Assembly (NCBI RefSeq): GCF_050624435.1
Contig: NC_134530.1
Span: forward strand, 149,024,721 to 149,088,720
Direction of reading: 5' to 3'
Source: Tenrec ecaudatus
Taxonomy: Eukaryota > Chordata > Mammalia > Afrosoricida > Tenrecidae
DNA length: 64,000 nt
The translations under genes were made by a program, and so were the position numbers. The notes beneath the pieces were generated by a model. That model was given only the letters and a program-made list of their open reading frames with translations. It made no database searches and was not told the origin of the DNA. Below are positions 10,401-22,554 of this stretch, piece by piece. Numbering within the stretch: position 1 is the first letter of the stretch; each line of letters starts with the position of its first letter.

Positions 10401-11200
10401 CAGGGGTGAGAGTGAACGTTGTGGACAGAACATGGAGTGTACGTTCAGGGGGACGAGGAGTAGAGGGTAGGCAGAAGTGGAGTCTAGTTGGGACTTACGG
10501 GTTAATTCATTCTGTTATGGGAAGCTGTGAAAGTGGCGTGGCATTGCCAGACCTCTTGTCTAACTTCACGAGCGGGGGGACAGCTGCCGTCATCATGAGG
10601 CCAACGCTGATTCGTCTGAGATGACAGTCAGACGTGTACATCCTCCCTCTTCAACCTTTCTAACCATTGTAACCAGCCCCCCGTCCCCGGCATTCTCTAC
10701 TTCTGTTCCGGGCTGGATAATTTTATGATCTTGGTCTCACAGAATGCACAGACTGCGGTGCTCGTTATGAGGTGTAATAGGAAATAACAAGTTCCAATTC
10801 AGGATCAGGATCACGGAGAATGGAGGTAAAGCCCCTCTTCTTCAGCTCAGCCCTCTCAGCCTCATCAGGAGAGGCCTCCTCCTCTCCGCCCTGCAGTCTG
10901 TCTCCACTGTCTGCAGTGGTACAGCCCTGACCAGACTTCGGCTCCTGTAGGCATGTCCTTGCCTCCTCCCTGCTGCTTCTTGCCCTTTCTTCTTTTTGCT
11001 TTGCTTCCTGCTTCCTTCTGCCTGAAAACTTTCTGCGAGGTTGGCTGCATATATACCACTTACTTGTCAGTTTTAAGACATACTGCCCATGGGGAGCGGG
11101 GAGAGAGGGGAAAAAAAAAAGACATACTGCCCACCCCCACCGCTTTGCTCTGGGGTAGTGGGAGCGGACAAACTGACCAATCCCCTCTCTGTAGTTCTCT
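10401..11200. other. Intergenic, nothing recognised
   Basis: No gene or repeat recognised. A CT-rich stretch lies at about 10,950-11,030 and a short A-run at 11,110-11,119. Confidence 0.45.
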
Positions 11201-11202
11201 CA

Positions 11203-11720
11203 AAACAAACAAACAAACAAACAAACAAACAAACAAACTCATTGCTATCGAGTGGATTCTGATTCATAGCAACCCTATAGGACAGGGTAGAACTGCCCCT
11301 ATGGATTTCTAAAACTATAACTCTTTTTTTAAAAAAACATTTTATTAGGGGCTCATACAACTCTTATCACAATGTATACATAGATCAATTGTGTAAAGCA
11401 CATCTGTACATTCATTGCCCTCATCATTCTCAAAGCATTTGCTCTCCACTTAAGCCTTTTGTATCAGGTCCTCTTTTTTCCCCTCCCTCCCCGCTCCCCC
11501 CTCCCTCATGAGCCCTTGATAATTTATAAATTATTATTTTGTCATATCTTTCCCTGTCCGGCGTCTCCCTTCACCCCCTTTTCTGTTGTCCATCCCTCAG
11601 GGAGGAGGCAAGACTATAACTCTTAATGGAAGTAGAAAGTCTCTGATTTTGCCCTCAGAGGGCTGGTGGTTTTGAATGTTCGCAGCCCAACACATAACCA
11701 CGATGCCACAGGCACTGCAT
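11203..11720 (-). repeat. AfroSINE split by a LINE insertion
   Basis: The minus-strand SINE starts with a (CAAA)n run (11,203-11,237). It is broken at ACTATAACTCTT (11,314-11,325) and resumes at the second copy of that 12-mer (11,613-11,624), ending near the SINE head (CACGATGCCACAGGCACTGC). Confidence 0.88.
11326..11612 (-). repeat. LINE 3'-end family, nested in AfroSINE
   Basis: A minus-strand copy of about 287 bp starts with a T-run and CATTTTATTAGGGGCTCATA and is cut off at CTCAGGGAGGAGG. The flanking 12-bp target repeats are perfect. Confidence 0.88.
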
Positions 11721-11804
11721 TAGAGAATAGGTTGGAGTCACCTCATTTGCATAGACTATTTGCACCAATCACAGAGCAGGCTGCAGCCTAGGCCAAACAA
11801 AAGT

Positions 11805-12600
11805 TTTTACGTGCTGTTGAGTCCGCGGTGATTCCTAGTGACCTTAGGCAAACAGAAGGAAACACTCCCAGTCCTGCGCCATCCTCACAGTTGTTCCTGT
11901 GCCTGAGCCCATTGTTGCCGCTGTGTCACTCCCTCTTGTTGAGGGGCTTCCTCTGTTTTAGCTTCCTTCTACTTGACCAAGCAGGCTGCTCTTTTCCAGG
12001 GACCAGGCCCTTCTCATAACACGTTCAAAGTGGGTGAGAAGTCTTTGCTTCTAAGGAGCATTCTGACTGTTCTTCCCAACAGCCTTTTTGCTCTCTTGGC
12101 AGTCCTGGCCACTCTAGCACCAGTCGCCTCTAGTCAACGTCCAGCGTTCACCTGCATGTGAGGCCATTGAAAACACCATGGCCAATTTGCGCTTGCTACA
12201 GCAAAAAAGTGTAACCTATTCCGGCGTTCTCTCCTCAGTGAGACTAGCCGTTATATAGACTTGAACAAGCATTTGTGGAAAAACAAACAAACAAACAAAC
12301 CACCATGGCTTGGGTGAGGCACATCTTAGTCCTTCAAAGTGCTTTTCAAACTTTAAAGAGGCCGCATGCCGCATGCAGCAGATTTACCCACGCAATGTGC
12401 CCTTCGATCTCTTGACTGCTGCTTCCATGCGCATGGATTGTTGATCCAAGCCAGACAGAATATGTGACTCCAATCTTTTCTCTGTTTATCATGATGTTAC
12501 CTGCTGGTCCAGTTGTGAGGGTTTTGGTTTTCCGTTCACTAAGTTGTGACTCATATCTCAGGCTGCAAGCCTTGATCTTCCTCAGTCTCTTCACTTTTAA
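11805..12600 (-). repeat. RTE LINE 3' half
   Basis: This is the RTE 3' end on the minus strand: TGAGCCCATTGTTGCCGCTG, AAGGAGCATTCTGACTGTTC, GAGGCCATTGAAAACACCATGG, and later ACCTGCTGGTCCAGTTGTGA. About 110 bp of unrelated sequence (about 12,185-12,300, ending in a (CAAA)n run) separates two stretches. Confidence 0.75.
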
Positions 12601-13166
12601 AAAAATATAATTTTTAAAATACAAGGATGGTCTTCATCATAAATTCTTCCTGAAAAAAATATGATTTTATTGGGGACTTGTACAATTCTTATAACAATCC
12701 ATACATACATCCACAGTGTCAAGCACATTTGTACATTTGTTGCCATCATCATTCTCAAAACACTTGCTTTTCACCTGAGCTCCTGATATCAACTCCTCAT
12801 TTTTTTCTCCTCCCTCCCTGCGCTCCCTTCCCTCATGAACCCTTGATAATTTATAAATTATTATTTTGTCATATCATACACTGACCGATATCTCCCTTCA
12901 CCCACTTTTCTGTTGCCCATCCTCCTAGGTGGGGGTTACATGTAGATGATTGTGATTGGTTCCTCTTTTCTCCCCCCATTTTTTCCTTATCATCCTAGTA
13001 TCACTACTCTCGTGATTGGTCCTGAGGGGTTTATCTGTTCTCCATTCCCTGTGTTTCGAGGTCTTATCTGTACCAGTGTACATGCTCTGGTCTTACAGAT
13101 TTGTAAGGTAGAATTGGGTTCATGATAGTGGGGGGGGGGGGGAGAAGAAGCATTAAAGAACTAGAG

Positions 13167-13319
13167 CAGCGGTTCTCACTCTGTGGGTCCCCTGAATCAT
13201 AATAGTAGCAAAATTACAGTTATGAAATAGCAACAAAAGTAATTTTATGGTTGGGGGGTCACCACAATGTGAGGAACTGTATTAAAGGTTCACAGCATTA
13301 GGGAGGTTGAGAACCACTG
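13167..13319 (+). mobile_element. hAT MITE with SPIN termini
   Basis: The 153-bp element begins CAGCGGTTCTCAC and ends with the inverted form of CAGTGGTTCTCAACC. Inside are a GCTATTTCATAACTGTAATT-type segment (here on the opposite strand) and ATGGTTGGGGGGTCACC. Target duplications are AACTAGAG (13,159-13,166) and AACTAAAG (13,320-13,327). It is too short to encode a transposase. Confidence 0.88.
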
Positions 13320-13619
13320 AACTAAAGGAAAGTTGTAGGTTTCCTCTGTGCTATACTGCACCCTGACTGGCTCCTCTCTTCCATGTAACCCTTCTGTAAA
13401 GGGATGTCCAAATGTTAACAGATGGGCTTTGGGTCTCCACTCCATGCTCCCCCTCATTCACATTGATATGATTTTGTGTCTGGGTCTTTTATGCCTGATA
13501 CCTGATCCCTTCGACACCTCATGATCACACAAGCTGGTGTGCTTCTTTCATGTGGGTTTTGTTGCTTCTCAGCTAGATGGCTGCTTCAAGCCTTAAGGAC
13601 CCTAGGCACTATTTCTTTT

Positions 13620-15203
13620 TTTTTTTTTTTAACATTTTATTAGGGGCTCATACAACTCTTATCACAATCCATACATATACATACATCAATTGTATAAAGC
13701 ACATCTGTACATTCTTTGCCCTAATCATTTTCTTTTCTTTTTTTACATTTTATTAGGGGCTCATATAACTCTTATCACAATCCATACATATACATACATC
13801 AATTGTGTAAAGCACATCTGCACATTCCCTGCCCCAATCATTCTCAAAGCATTTGCTCTCCACTTAACCCCTTTGCATCAGGTCCTCTTTTTTCCCCTCC
13901 CTCCCCGCTCCCCCCTGCCTCATGTGCCCTTGATAATTTATACATTGTTATTTTGTCTTATCTTGCCCTATCTGGAGTCTCCCTTCCCCCTCTTCTCTGC
14001 CGTCCATCACCCAGGGAGGAGGTCACATGTGGATCCTTGTAATCAGTTCCCCCTTTCCAACCCACCCTCCACTCTCCCAGCATCGTACCTCACACCCTTG
14101 GTCCTGAAGGTATCATCCACCCTGGATTCCCTGTGCCTCCAGCCCCCATATGCACGAGTGTACAACCTCTACCCTATCCAGTCCTTCAAGGTAGAATTTG
14201 GATCATGATAGTTGGGGGGAGGAAGCATCCAGGATCTGGGGGAAAGCTGTGTTCTTCATTGGTACTACCTCGCACCATGACTGACCCATCTCCTCTCCTA
14301 AACCCCTCTATGAGGGGATCTCCAGTGGCCGACACTTGGGCCTTGGGTCTCCACTCTGCACTTCCCCCTTCATTCAATATGGTATATATATATATACACA
14401 CATACATATATACACACACACACATAGACATATCTTTTTTTTTTTTTTGCATGATACCTTATACCTGGTCCCTTTGGCACCTCGTGATTGCACTGGCCGG
14501 TGTGCTTCTTCCATGTGGGCTTTTTTTGCTTCTGAGCTAGATGGCTGCTTGTTCACCTTCAAGCCTTTAAGACCCCAGTCACTATCTCTTTCAATAGCCG
14601 GCACCATCAGCTTTCTTCACCACATTTGCTTATGCACCCGTTTGTCTTCAGCGATCCTATCATGGAGGTGTGCAGTCAATGATATGATTTTTTGTTCTTT
14701 GATGCCTGATAACTGATCCCTTCGGGACCACTCGATCACACAGGCTGGTGTGTTCTTCCATGTGGGCTTTGTTGCTTCTGAGCTAGATGGCCCCTTGTTT
14801 ATCTTCAAGCCTTTAAGACCCCAGACACTATCTCTTTTGATAGCCGGGCACCATCAGCTTTCTTCACCACATTTACTTGTTCACCCACTTCGGCTTCAGC
14901 AGTTGTGTCGGGAGAGTGAGCATCATAGAGTTCCAATTTAATAAAAGAAAGTATTCATGCATTGAGGGAGTGTTTGAGTAGAGGCCCAAGGTCCTTCTGC
15001 CACCTTAATACTTAACCTATAAATATAGATACATAGATCAATTTCCCCATCCTCATATATATATTTGCATGTACATGTCTTTGTCTAGACCTCCATAAAT
15101 GCCCTCTGACTCCTAGCTCTTTCCTCCATCTCCCTTGACTTTCCTCCTGCCCTACCACCATGCTCCGTCACCACCTGGGCTACAGCTATACCTCTTCTCT
15201 ACG
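13620..15203 (-). repeat. Young LINE 3'-end copy with doubled tail, nested in an older LINE
   Basis: Perfect 16-bp target repeats AGGCACTATTTCTTTT flank it (13,604-13,619 and 15,204-15,219). Its 3' end is doubled: a terminal unit of about 109 bp, a T/C-rich linker (about 13,729-13,744), then a second full terminus starting ACATTTTATTAGGGGCTCAT. Open frames of 126-172 codons here are repeat artefacts. An alternating TA/CA run lies at 14,384-14,432. Confidence 0.87.
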
Positions 15204-15627
15204 AGGCACTATTTCTTTTAATAGCCAAACACCATAGCTTTCTTCACCACATTTGCTTATGCACCCATTTTGCCTTCAGTGATCAATAGTGTTGGGAAGG
15301 TGAGCATCATAGAATGACAGGCTATTAGAACAAAGTGTTCTTGCATTGAGGGAGTAATTGAGTAGAGTCCCAATTTTCATCTGCTACCTTAATACTTAAC
15401 ATATAAATATATGTTCATAGATTTATCACCATCAATATTTTAAAAAAACAGAGAAGAAATTAAACCTCAATCTTCTTACACCTTGCTCAGGAAATGTCAA
15501 TCAACCTGGACAAAAGTAATAGACCCTCTGAGGTAGAAAACTAGGGCAAAGATAACTCCTAAGGCTTAAAGAGAATTATTTCTCAAACAGGTTTTCCAAA
15601 GAATCAAGGAAAAAGGTGACATCTAAA

Positions 15628-15790
15628 ATCCAACTCACTGCCAACAAGTCTATTCTGACTCATAGGGTTTCCAAGGATATAAATCTTTAAGGAGGCCGAT
15701 AACCGTGTCTAACTTCTGAAGAGCAGCTGCTAGGTTTGAACCTCAGACCCTGCAATGAGCAGTTCAACACTTACCCCCCGGGGCTTCATT
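15628..15790 (-). repeat. AfroSINE
   Basis: A degraded minus-strand copy from CAACTCACTGCCAACAAGTC to CACTTACCCCCCGGGGCTTC. Confidence 0.75.
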
Positions 15791-17029
15791 TCACCCCAGG
15801 AGCTAACACAGTATGTTAAAGTAGGTGAATGATATTAGGATAAATATTTTTTAAAGTGGCACATAGAGAAGGAGGCAAGAATGAAAACAGGAGGACCAGG
15901 AAATCTGCAGCAGTGAGAGGTATTGGTGAACTGAACTGAAGCCTTTGTGCTTGGATATGAATTTGTTTGAGTCTCCTCTTTAACACACGTAGCTACAGGG
16001 AGAAAAAAAATCCTTCCTAGGTCATCAGACTTTTACAAAGGGAAAGTGCATATGCAATCAGATATAGATTCATATAGACATATATATATACATATATATT
16101 CAAATACATATGATGGCCTTTAAAAACGTTTGTAAAATGGAATTGAAAGATAATGGCTTTTTCACCACATTTTTTGACGTCTCCTCATCCAGGTGTGTGT
16201 ATGTGTGTATATAGCTTCATGTATAGGTACATATGTTGTGTGTATATATAATATACACACTTAAATATGTACAATCAAGAAAGGAGAAAATAATGAGGGA
16301 GTTAATTTACAGTGCAAGTAAATTATAGAAATCTTTATGAACTAACACGATTTCCCATAATAGACATGTTTTATAACATTATGTACTTAAAAAAGAAAAA
16401 CAAACATGTCTTTCTGGCTTTGGGATCAACATACGCATCAAGGTTAGAGGTTGTATTTCTTGAAATACTAGGGAAGACTCAGCAATATAACATTTTATTT
16501 ATTAGGAGGTAGTTATTTTCTTTAACTGTTATAATGAAATTTTAACTCTAAAAATTTATAGAAACTAAATTTTCCTGTACTTTCTCTCTCTCTCTAGAGA
16601 GAAAGTTATACAATATAATGAAGAATGAAACATGACCAAAGTCCATCTGAATTAGATTGTATGTTTAATTTGAGAAGTTGGAATATTCTACATCCTACAG
16701 AAGATGTTCTGAACAAAAAGGTATTTTATCTATCTATTTATCTATCTATCTAATTAATTTTGTTTGTTTGAATTTAGCTTGTGCATCACAAAAAACATTG
16801 AAATCAGTTTCAATTATACTTTTTAAAATGTAGGTTTATTATTCTTTTCTCCCTTTCATTTGTGGAGTGTATACATACACAGACAAACAGACTACGTGTG
16901 CTTGAGCATCCCGTCACTTCAGAACAGTAACATCCCGTCACTTCAGAACAGTAAGCCCCTTGTAGAGAGGGTCTTAAAGGTGCTCTCAGAGAAACAAAGG
17001 ATGTGACTTGGTTCACACCCTGTACTAAT
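15791..17029. other. AT-rich intergenic DNA with simple repeats
   Basis: TA/CA-rich runs lie at about 16,075-16,110 and 16,195-16,265, and a (TCTA)n tract at about 16,727-16,755. A perfect 24-bp unit is duplicated in tandem at 16,907-16,930 and 16,931-16,954. No gene is visible. Confidence 0.6.
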
Positions 17030-17165
17030 CCAAACTAAACCAAACCAAACCAAACTCACAGCCATTGCGTCAATGGTAACTTATAGTGACCTTACAGGAC
17101 AAAGTAAACTGCCCCCGTTGAGTTTCTGAGACTAACTCTATGTGAGTAGCAAGCCCTGTGGTTTG
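17030..17165 (-). repeat. AfroSINE
   Basis: A minus-strand copy with an (ACCAA)n head and AAACTCACAGCCATTGCGTC. It is missing the SINE 5' third. Confidence 0.75.
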
Positions 17166-17194
17166 TTAGACCTATAGTACTGTAGGCACTATAG

Positions 17195-17612
17195 ACCTAT
17201 AATTGATGTTTAATCTTGCTGCATTGTGATCTGAATAGATGGTTTATAGTATCTTCATTTTTAAAATTTATTTACGCTTGCTTTATGGCCTAGCATTTGA
17301 CCTATTCTGAAGTATGTTCCATGGGTGCAGGAAAAAAAATATTGTGTTGTGGTTGGGTGAAGTGTTTTTTGTGTGTGTGTTTATATATATAATCATGTCA
17401 ATTATTTGTTTAGTTCTGATTTTCTTTCTAGTTGATGTATCTTTGCCAAAATGTGATAAATTAAAGTTTCCTACTACTATCATACTATGTTCTATTTGTC
17501 TCTTTAATTCTGTAAGAGAATGATTAATGCATTTGAGAGTTTCATTGGGTGCATAGATGTTTATTATGGTTATGTTATGTCTTCTTGTTCAGTTATGGTT
17601 TTCATAACGAAC
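17195..17612 (-). repeat. L1M fragment (ORF2, 5' part)
   Basis: The sequence follows the antisense of the L1 ORF2 endonuclease-side region: GCATTGTGATCTGAATAGAT, TGACCTATTCTGAAGTATGTTCCATGG (17,300-17,326), then TTAAAGTTTCCTACTACTAT. No usable reading frame remains. Confidence 0.65.
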
Positions 17613-18085
17613 AAGGTATTTTAAACATTGTTTTTATTATGATAAAATAAATATATCAAAGTTGCTGAGTTTACATGTAAAATTCAGTGACATTGATTTT
17701 GTTCATCATGTTCTACAATTATCACCATTATTCACTTCCAAATTATTCTGTGACCATAGGAAAAAACCTCAGTGCCATCTAAAGTAAGATCTCCTTCCCG
17801 TTTCCCTTCCACCCCTAAGAACCACTACTGAACTATGGTCTCTGCACATTGACCTGTCATATAAGTAGCATCATACAGTCTTGTCTCTTTGTAATTGGCA
17901 TTTCTCTCACCATGTTTTCAAGGTCCATCCATGTTATAGCTTGTGTCAGAACTTAATTTATCTTTATGGCTGAGTAATATTACATTATAAGGCTACATGA
18001 CATTCTATTTATGCATTCATCTATTCATGGACATTCAGGTTGTTTCCACATCTTGGCTATTAGGAAAAGTTCTGCACTGAAAGTT
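17613..18085 (-). repeat. L1M 3' UTR
   Basis: Antisense of the old L1 3' UTR: TTTATTATGATAAAATAAAT, ATAAGTAGCATCATACAGTC, CATGTTTTCAAGGTCCATCC, then TCATGGACATTCAGGTTGTT. Confidence 0.75.
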
Positions 18086-18164
18086 CGTGTACACTGCCCA
18101 TGAGGAAAGCAAACATTGTATCTCCTTCTTCTAATCCCAAAGCCAAAAATAAACAATAATTTTA

Positions 18165-19175
18165 AAACCCGCCTCCCTCTTCCATTGACTCTGACTCATA
18201 GTGACCTTATGTAGTGTTTCCAATACTAAATATATTTTTAAATCATTTTATTGGGGACTCTTACAGCTCTTATCACAATCTATACATGCATTCATTGTTT
18301 CAAGCACATTTGTACATATTTTGCCATCATCATTTAAAAAATGTTTTTTCTCCTTGAGCCCTTGATATCAACTCATTTTCCCCCTCTCCCCACACTCCCT
18401 CCCTCATGAACCCTTGATAATTTATAAATTCCACCACCACCCCTATATCTTTCACCAACTGTTGTCTCTCTTCATCCACTTCTGTTGTCCATCCCCCTAG
18501 GAAAGGGTTGTATGTAGATCATTGTGATTGATTGCCCCTTTCCCCCCACCCCCACCTTCCCCTTCCCCTCTTCGTATCTCTATTCTCATTATTGGCCCTG
18601 AGGGGTTTCTCTGTCCTGGATTCCCTGTGTTGCAACCTCTTATCTGTACCAGTGTACATGCTCTTGTCTAGCCAGATTTGTAAGGTAGAATTGGGGTCAT
18701 GATAGTGGGGGGAGTTAGCATTAAAGAACAGAAGAAAGTTGTATATTTCATTGGTTGCTATACTGCACCCTGACTGGCTCATCTCTTCCTTGTGACCCTT
18801 CTGTAAGGGGAAGTCCAATTGTCTACTGATGGGCTTTGGGTTTCCACTCCACTCCACCTTCATTGACACCGAAATAATTGTTTGTTCTGGGTTTTTGATG
18901 CCCGAAACCTGATACCAACATCACCTCATGATCACACAGGCTGCTGTGCTTCTTCCATGTGGGCTTTGTTGCTTCTGAGCTAGATGGCCACTTGTTTATC
19001 TTCAAGCCATTAAGACCCCAGATGCTATATCTTTTGATATCTGGACACCATCAGCTCTCTTCACCACATTTGCTTATGCACCCATTTTGCAAGACTAAAT
19101 CTTAGTAGGAGCTGACAGCCTCATCGTTCTCCTACAAGGCAACTTGTAGGTTTGGACTGATTGAAAAACCCATAT
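18165..19175 (-). repeat. AfroSINE split by a LINE insertion
   Basis: SINE sequence (GACTCTGACTCATAGTGACC) stops at AATACTAAATAT (about 18,222-18,233) and restarts at AAGACTAAATCTTAGTAGGAG (19,091-19,111). The break is again at the GACTGTAACTCTTT site of the SINE. Confidence 0.72.
18234..19090 (-). repeat. LINE 3'-end family, older subfamily, nested in AfroSINE
   Basis: It starts TTTAAATCATTTTATTGGGG and extends to TTCACCACATTTGCTTATGC. Its target repeats are imperfect, as expected for an older insertion. Confidence 0.78.
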
Positions 19176-19314
19176 GTAGTATTATTCCATATTTCACTTT
19201 TCACAGATTTTGATTCCACAGACAATAGCAATGGAGATTAGATAGTAGTAGATTAAGCATAGTTTTGGAAGTAGAGCTGAAATAATTCACTAATGGGTTA
19301 GATAAAAAGAGGGA

Positions 19315-19440
19315 AGAAAACATATTGTCATCCTCATTTTAAAGATGAGGAAAATGAGGCTCATTAAATATGTCCATTAGTACATTCTAGTAACTAGAAA
19401 AGTCAGGATTTCTGTGCACACCTGACTCCAAAGCCCATGT
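19315..19440 (+). repeat. MIR
   Basis: CCTCATTTTAAAGATGAGGAAAATGAGGCTCA is the MIR core (19,331-19,362). Confidence 0.75.
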
Positions 19441-19512
19441 TTGTCTTCTAGACTGAACATCCTAGGAGCAATGAGGTTGAGCAAGTAGATGCTTATTTCA
19501 CATCAGAGAATC

Positions 19513-19725
19513 TATCTGATGAGGAGTCTCGGTGGCACCGTCGCTAATAAGTTGGCCGTTAACCAAAAGAGTGGCCATGGGAACACGCCAGCCACTCCAC
19601 TGGAGAACGCTGAGGCAGTCAGCCCCATCAACGTTTACAACCTGGAACCCTACGTGGGGGCTCTGCTTTGTCCTTCAGGGTGGTTATGAGTTGGAAATAA
19701 CTTGAAGGCAATGTTTGTTTTTATA
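19513..19725 (+). repeat. AfroSINE, diverged
   Basis: GAGTCTCGGTGGCACCG at the head, AACGTTTACAACCTGGAACC in the middle and ACTTGAAGGCAATGTTTG at the end. Confidence 0.65.
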
Positions 19726-20590
19726 GGGGTTTGATATTGCACCTCCTCCATGCCAGAGAAAACCATTTACATACCCTTTGCTGGCTGTTTACAGATTTAT
19801 AAAAGAAAATAACCCAGGACTAATCGTAAGGGCAAAGTAATAATAAGTGATTAACTTTAATTCCCAGCTTGAGGATGAAGATTGTTATTTTGAAGTTTAC
19901 TAAACTCTTCTATAGTTAACTGAATTGTGATCCTTTGAGCACTGTAAATAACACTCAGTAATTTACTCAGCAAAACATTTATCATTCCCAACCACATGTC
20001 TGGAATTGTGTTAGGCAAAAGGCACTTCATTAGGCCTTTTTTGATTTCTGAGTTTGTAGGAAGTGCAAGAAGACTTAGTATAAAGAGCATTCAATGACTT
20101 GCCTGTTCTGGGTTTGGATTTTGTTCAGAATTGACGACAGGGAACGACGTATGGGACACAAGTGCTCAAAGTTAGCACTTGTAGTAGTTGGTCAAAGTAA
20201 AGATGAGAAGCTACAGAACTGAGGAGGCAGAATAATGAGCTGTGTTGGCCATCCAGATGAAAGGAGAGTAAAGCATAATCCTTGGTCCTGCTAAATAAGG
20301 ATTATTGTGTGAAGAAAATTAGAGCAGATGGTTTTGAGAAGAGAAAAGCGATAGGGGGATGATAATCCGAGGAAGGAATAAATACAGGCTGTATGAGAAT
20401 TCAAAGCATTTACTTTACTCCCAGAATAATCTTGGATTAACACCTGAAAAATGAAGAAAACTAGATAAGGTCTCTTGTCCGTTGTTTCTAAATCCTGAAA
20501 ACCCCTTTCCTTTTCTTTCAATTGTTTATATTTGATTCTTCTTCTTCATTCCCAGAGGCACACACTCAATCATCCAAGCTCCTAATCCGT
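19726..20590. other. Intergenic, nothing recognised
   Basis: No gene or confident repeat. The sequence is moderately AT-rich. Confidence 0.45.
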
Positions 20591-20910
20591 TGTGTTAGTC
20601 ATGGTTGACTAGAAAAACAAATCCAGAGACACTCATATGTGTGTAAGAGAGAGATGTATATCAAAGAGCAATTATACATTGAAAAAACATCCCAGCCCAG
20701 TCCAGATCAAGTCCATACGTCCGATATTAGCCCATATGTCCAATACTAGTCTATAAATTCCTCTCAGACTCATGCAGCACATGCATTGATGCCGAATGCA
20801 GGAAGATCACAGGCCAGAGGGTGAAAAGGCTTGTGGATCCAGTGTTGGTGGAAGCATCTCAGCATGGGTGTGGTTCTCCGCCACATCCATTAAACCAGCT
20901 CAGCTGGGTC
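20591..20910 (+). repeat. Unclassified interspersed repeat (family X), copy 1
   Basis: It starts TGTGTTAGTCATGGTTGACT and shares with the copies at 22.7, 31.7 and 34.5 kb the blocks GACACTCATATGTGTGTAAG, CCCAGTCCAGATCAAGTCCA and AGGAAGATCACAGGCCA. I cannot place it in a named family. Confidence 0.6.
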
Positions 20911-21405
20911 CCAGTCCCTAAAGTGTTCTTCTTTAACCCAGAACAGTCATACTATAGTCACTTTTTATGGAACCAGTCAAGGGCTGGAACAACTTTTCCT
21001 CACCTTTCCCTGTGAGAACAAAACGGATGGAGAAAGCACTCAAAATGACTCAGTTCCCAGATGTAAGTGCAGTGAACAGCACAGACTCAAACGGTTGCCT
21101 TGGTTATTGAGAGCTAAATACGAATGTTGACTAGAATAGATTGTATCACTCACTTGTACTAAACCATTCTTCCTCGTTTTTGTTAGTCATCATTTATGGA
21201 ATGACTAATCCTCTAGGTACTACATTGCTTCTGCCTCCACTATGTCACTAGCTCTCACCAAGATCAACAGTGACCCTCTAATTGCCAAATCCACTGGACA
21301 CTCTTCAGTCCTTATCCCATTTAACATTGTGAACATTTGGACACTACAGATTGGCTCCTTCTAGAAAAAAAAGTCCTCCAAATGTTCTCCTTAATTAGTG
21401 AAGAA
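20911..21405. other. Unrecognised; weak old-repeat resemblance
   Basis: CTCTCACCAAGATCAACAGTGACC resembles an old mammalian repeat (at 21,251-21,274), but I cannot name it. Confidence 0.35.
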
Positions 21406-22554
21406 TGATATTGGCTACAAAAAAATAGAAATCTTTCCTCATAATGGATTAAAACATAAGGACATTCATATACTTAAAGGATATCTAGGTAATCCACAGA
21501 CTCAGGAAACCCTATCAAAATTCTAGTAGCTTTCTTTGCAGGAATGGAAAAGTCAGTTCTCAAGTTGATATGAAATTGTAAGGAGGTGCTGATTAGCCAA
21601 AGCTATTTTTAAAAGGAAGAAGAAAGTACACGTATTCACATTTCCCAATTGCAGTAATAACGGAAGTGTGGTATGAGTATGATGGACCCATAGGCCAAGG
21701 GATTCTAATTGCGAGTCCAGAAATAAACCCATATAATTATGGCCAATTGATTTTTGAGAAGAGTACTAAAACTATCCAGTGAGAGAAAGAATAGTTTCTT
21801 CAACAGGAAAACTGGATCTCCATATACCTCATACCATATAAAAAAATTTAACTCAAGTAGAGCAAGGAGATAAAGATAAGAATTTAAATTATGACACTCA
21901 TAGAAGAAAACACAGGACCAATGCTTTGAGACCTAGTTTTTGACAATGGATTAATGGATTGAACACCCAAAGCATTTGCATACAAAAGACAAAAAAATAA
22001 ATTGCACTTCATAAAAATTAAAAACTTTTGTGCATCAAAGGACTTTTATCAACAGAGTGAAAAGACAGCCTATACATTGAGAGAAAATATTTGGTAACCA
22101 TATATCTCTTAAAGGTTTAATATCTAGAACATGTAAATAATTTCTTGAACAACAAAACAGAAAATGGACAAAGGATTTGAACAGAAATTTCACCAAAGAA
22201 GATCAATTCCGATTTGGGGCATGAGATACCACTTCATATGCACTAGGATGGCTCTGATTAGAAAAACAGGAAATAACATGTGGGAAAATTAGAGCCCTCG
22301 TCCATTGCTGTTGGGGTTGCAAAATGGGAAAATAGTTTGGAAGTCCCTCAAAATGTTAAAGAGCTACCTTATGGCCTCGTAGTTCCACCATAGGCATACA
22401 TCCAAAGGAATTGAAAGCAGACCTTAAACACATACTTGTCCACTAATATTCAATGTATAATGTTAATCACAATAAGGTAGAGGGGTAACTTATATACTCA
22501 TCAGCAGGTAAGTGGATTAAATAATATGTGATATATATGTATCATAGGACACTT

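Larger units (their letters stand above)
12655..15425 (-). repeat. Older LINE 3'-end copy, interrupted twice
   Basis: An older subfamily (TTATTGGGGACTTGTACAAT rather than TTATTAGGGGCTCATACAAC) runs at 12,655-13,603 and 15,220-15,425. It is interrupted by a SPIN-type element (13,167-13,319) and by a younger LINE (13,620-15,203). Confidence 0.8.
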
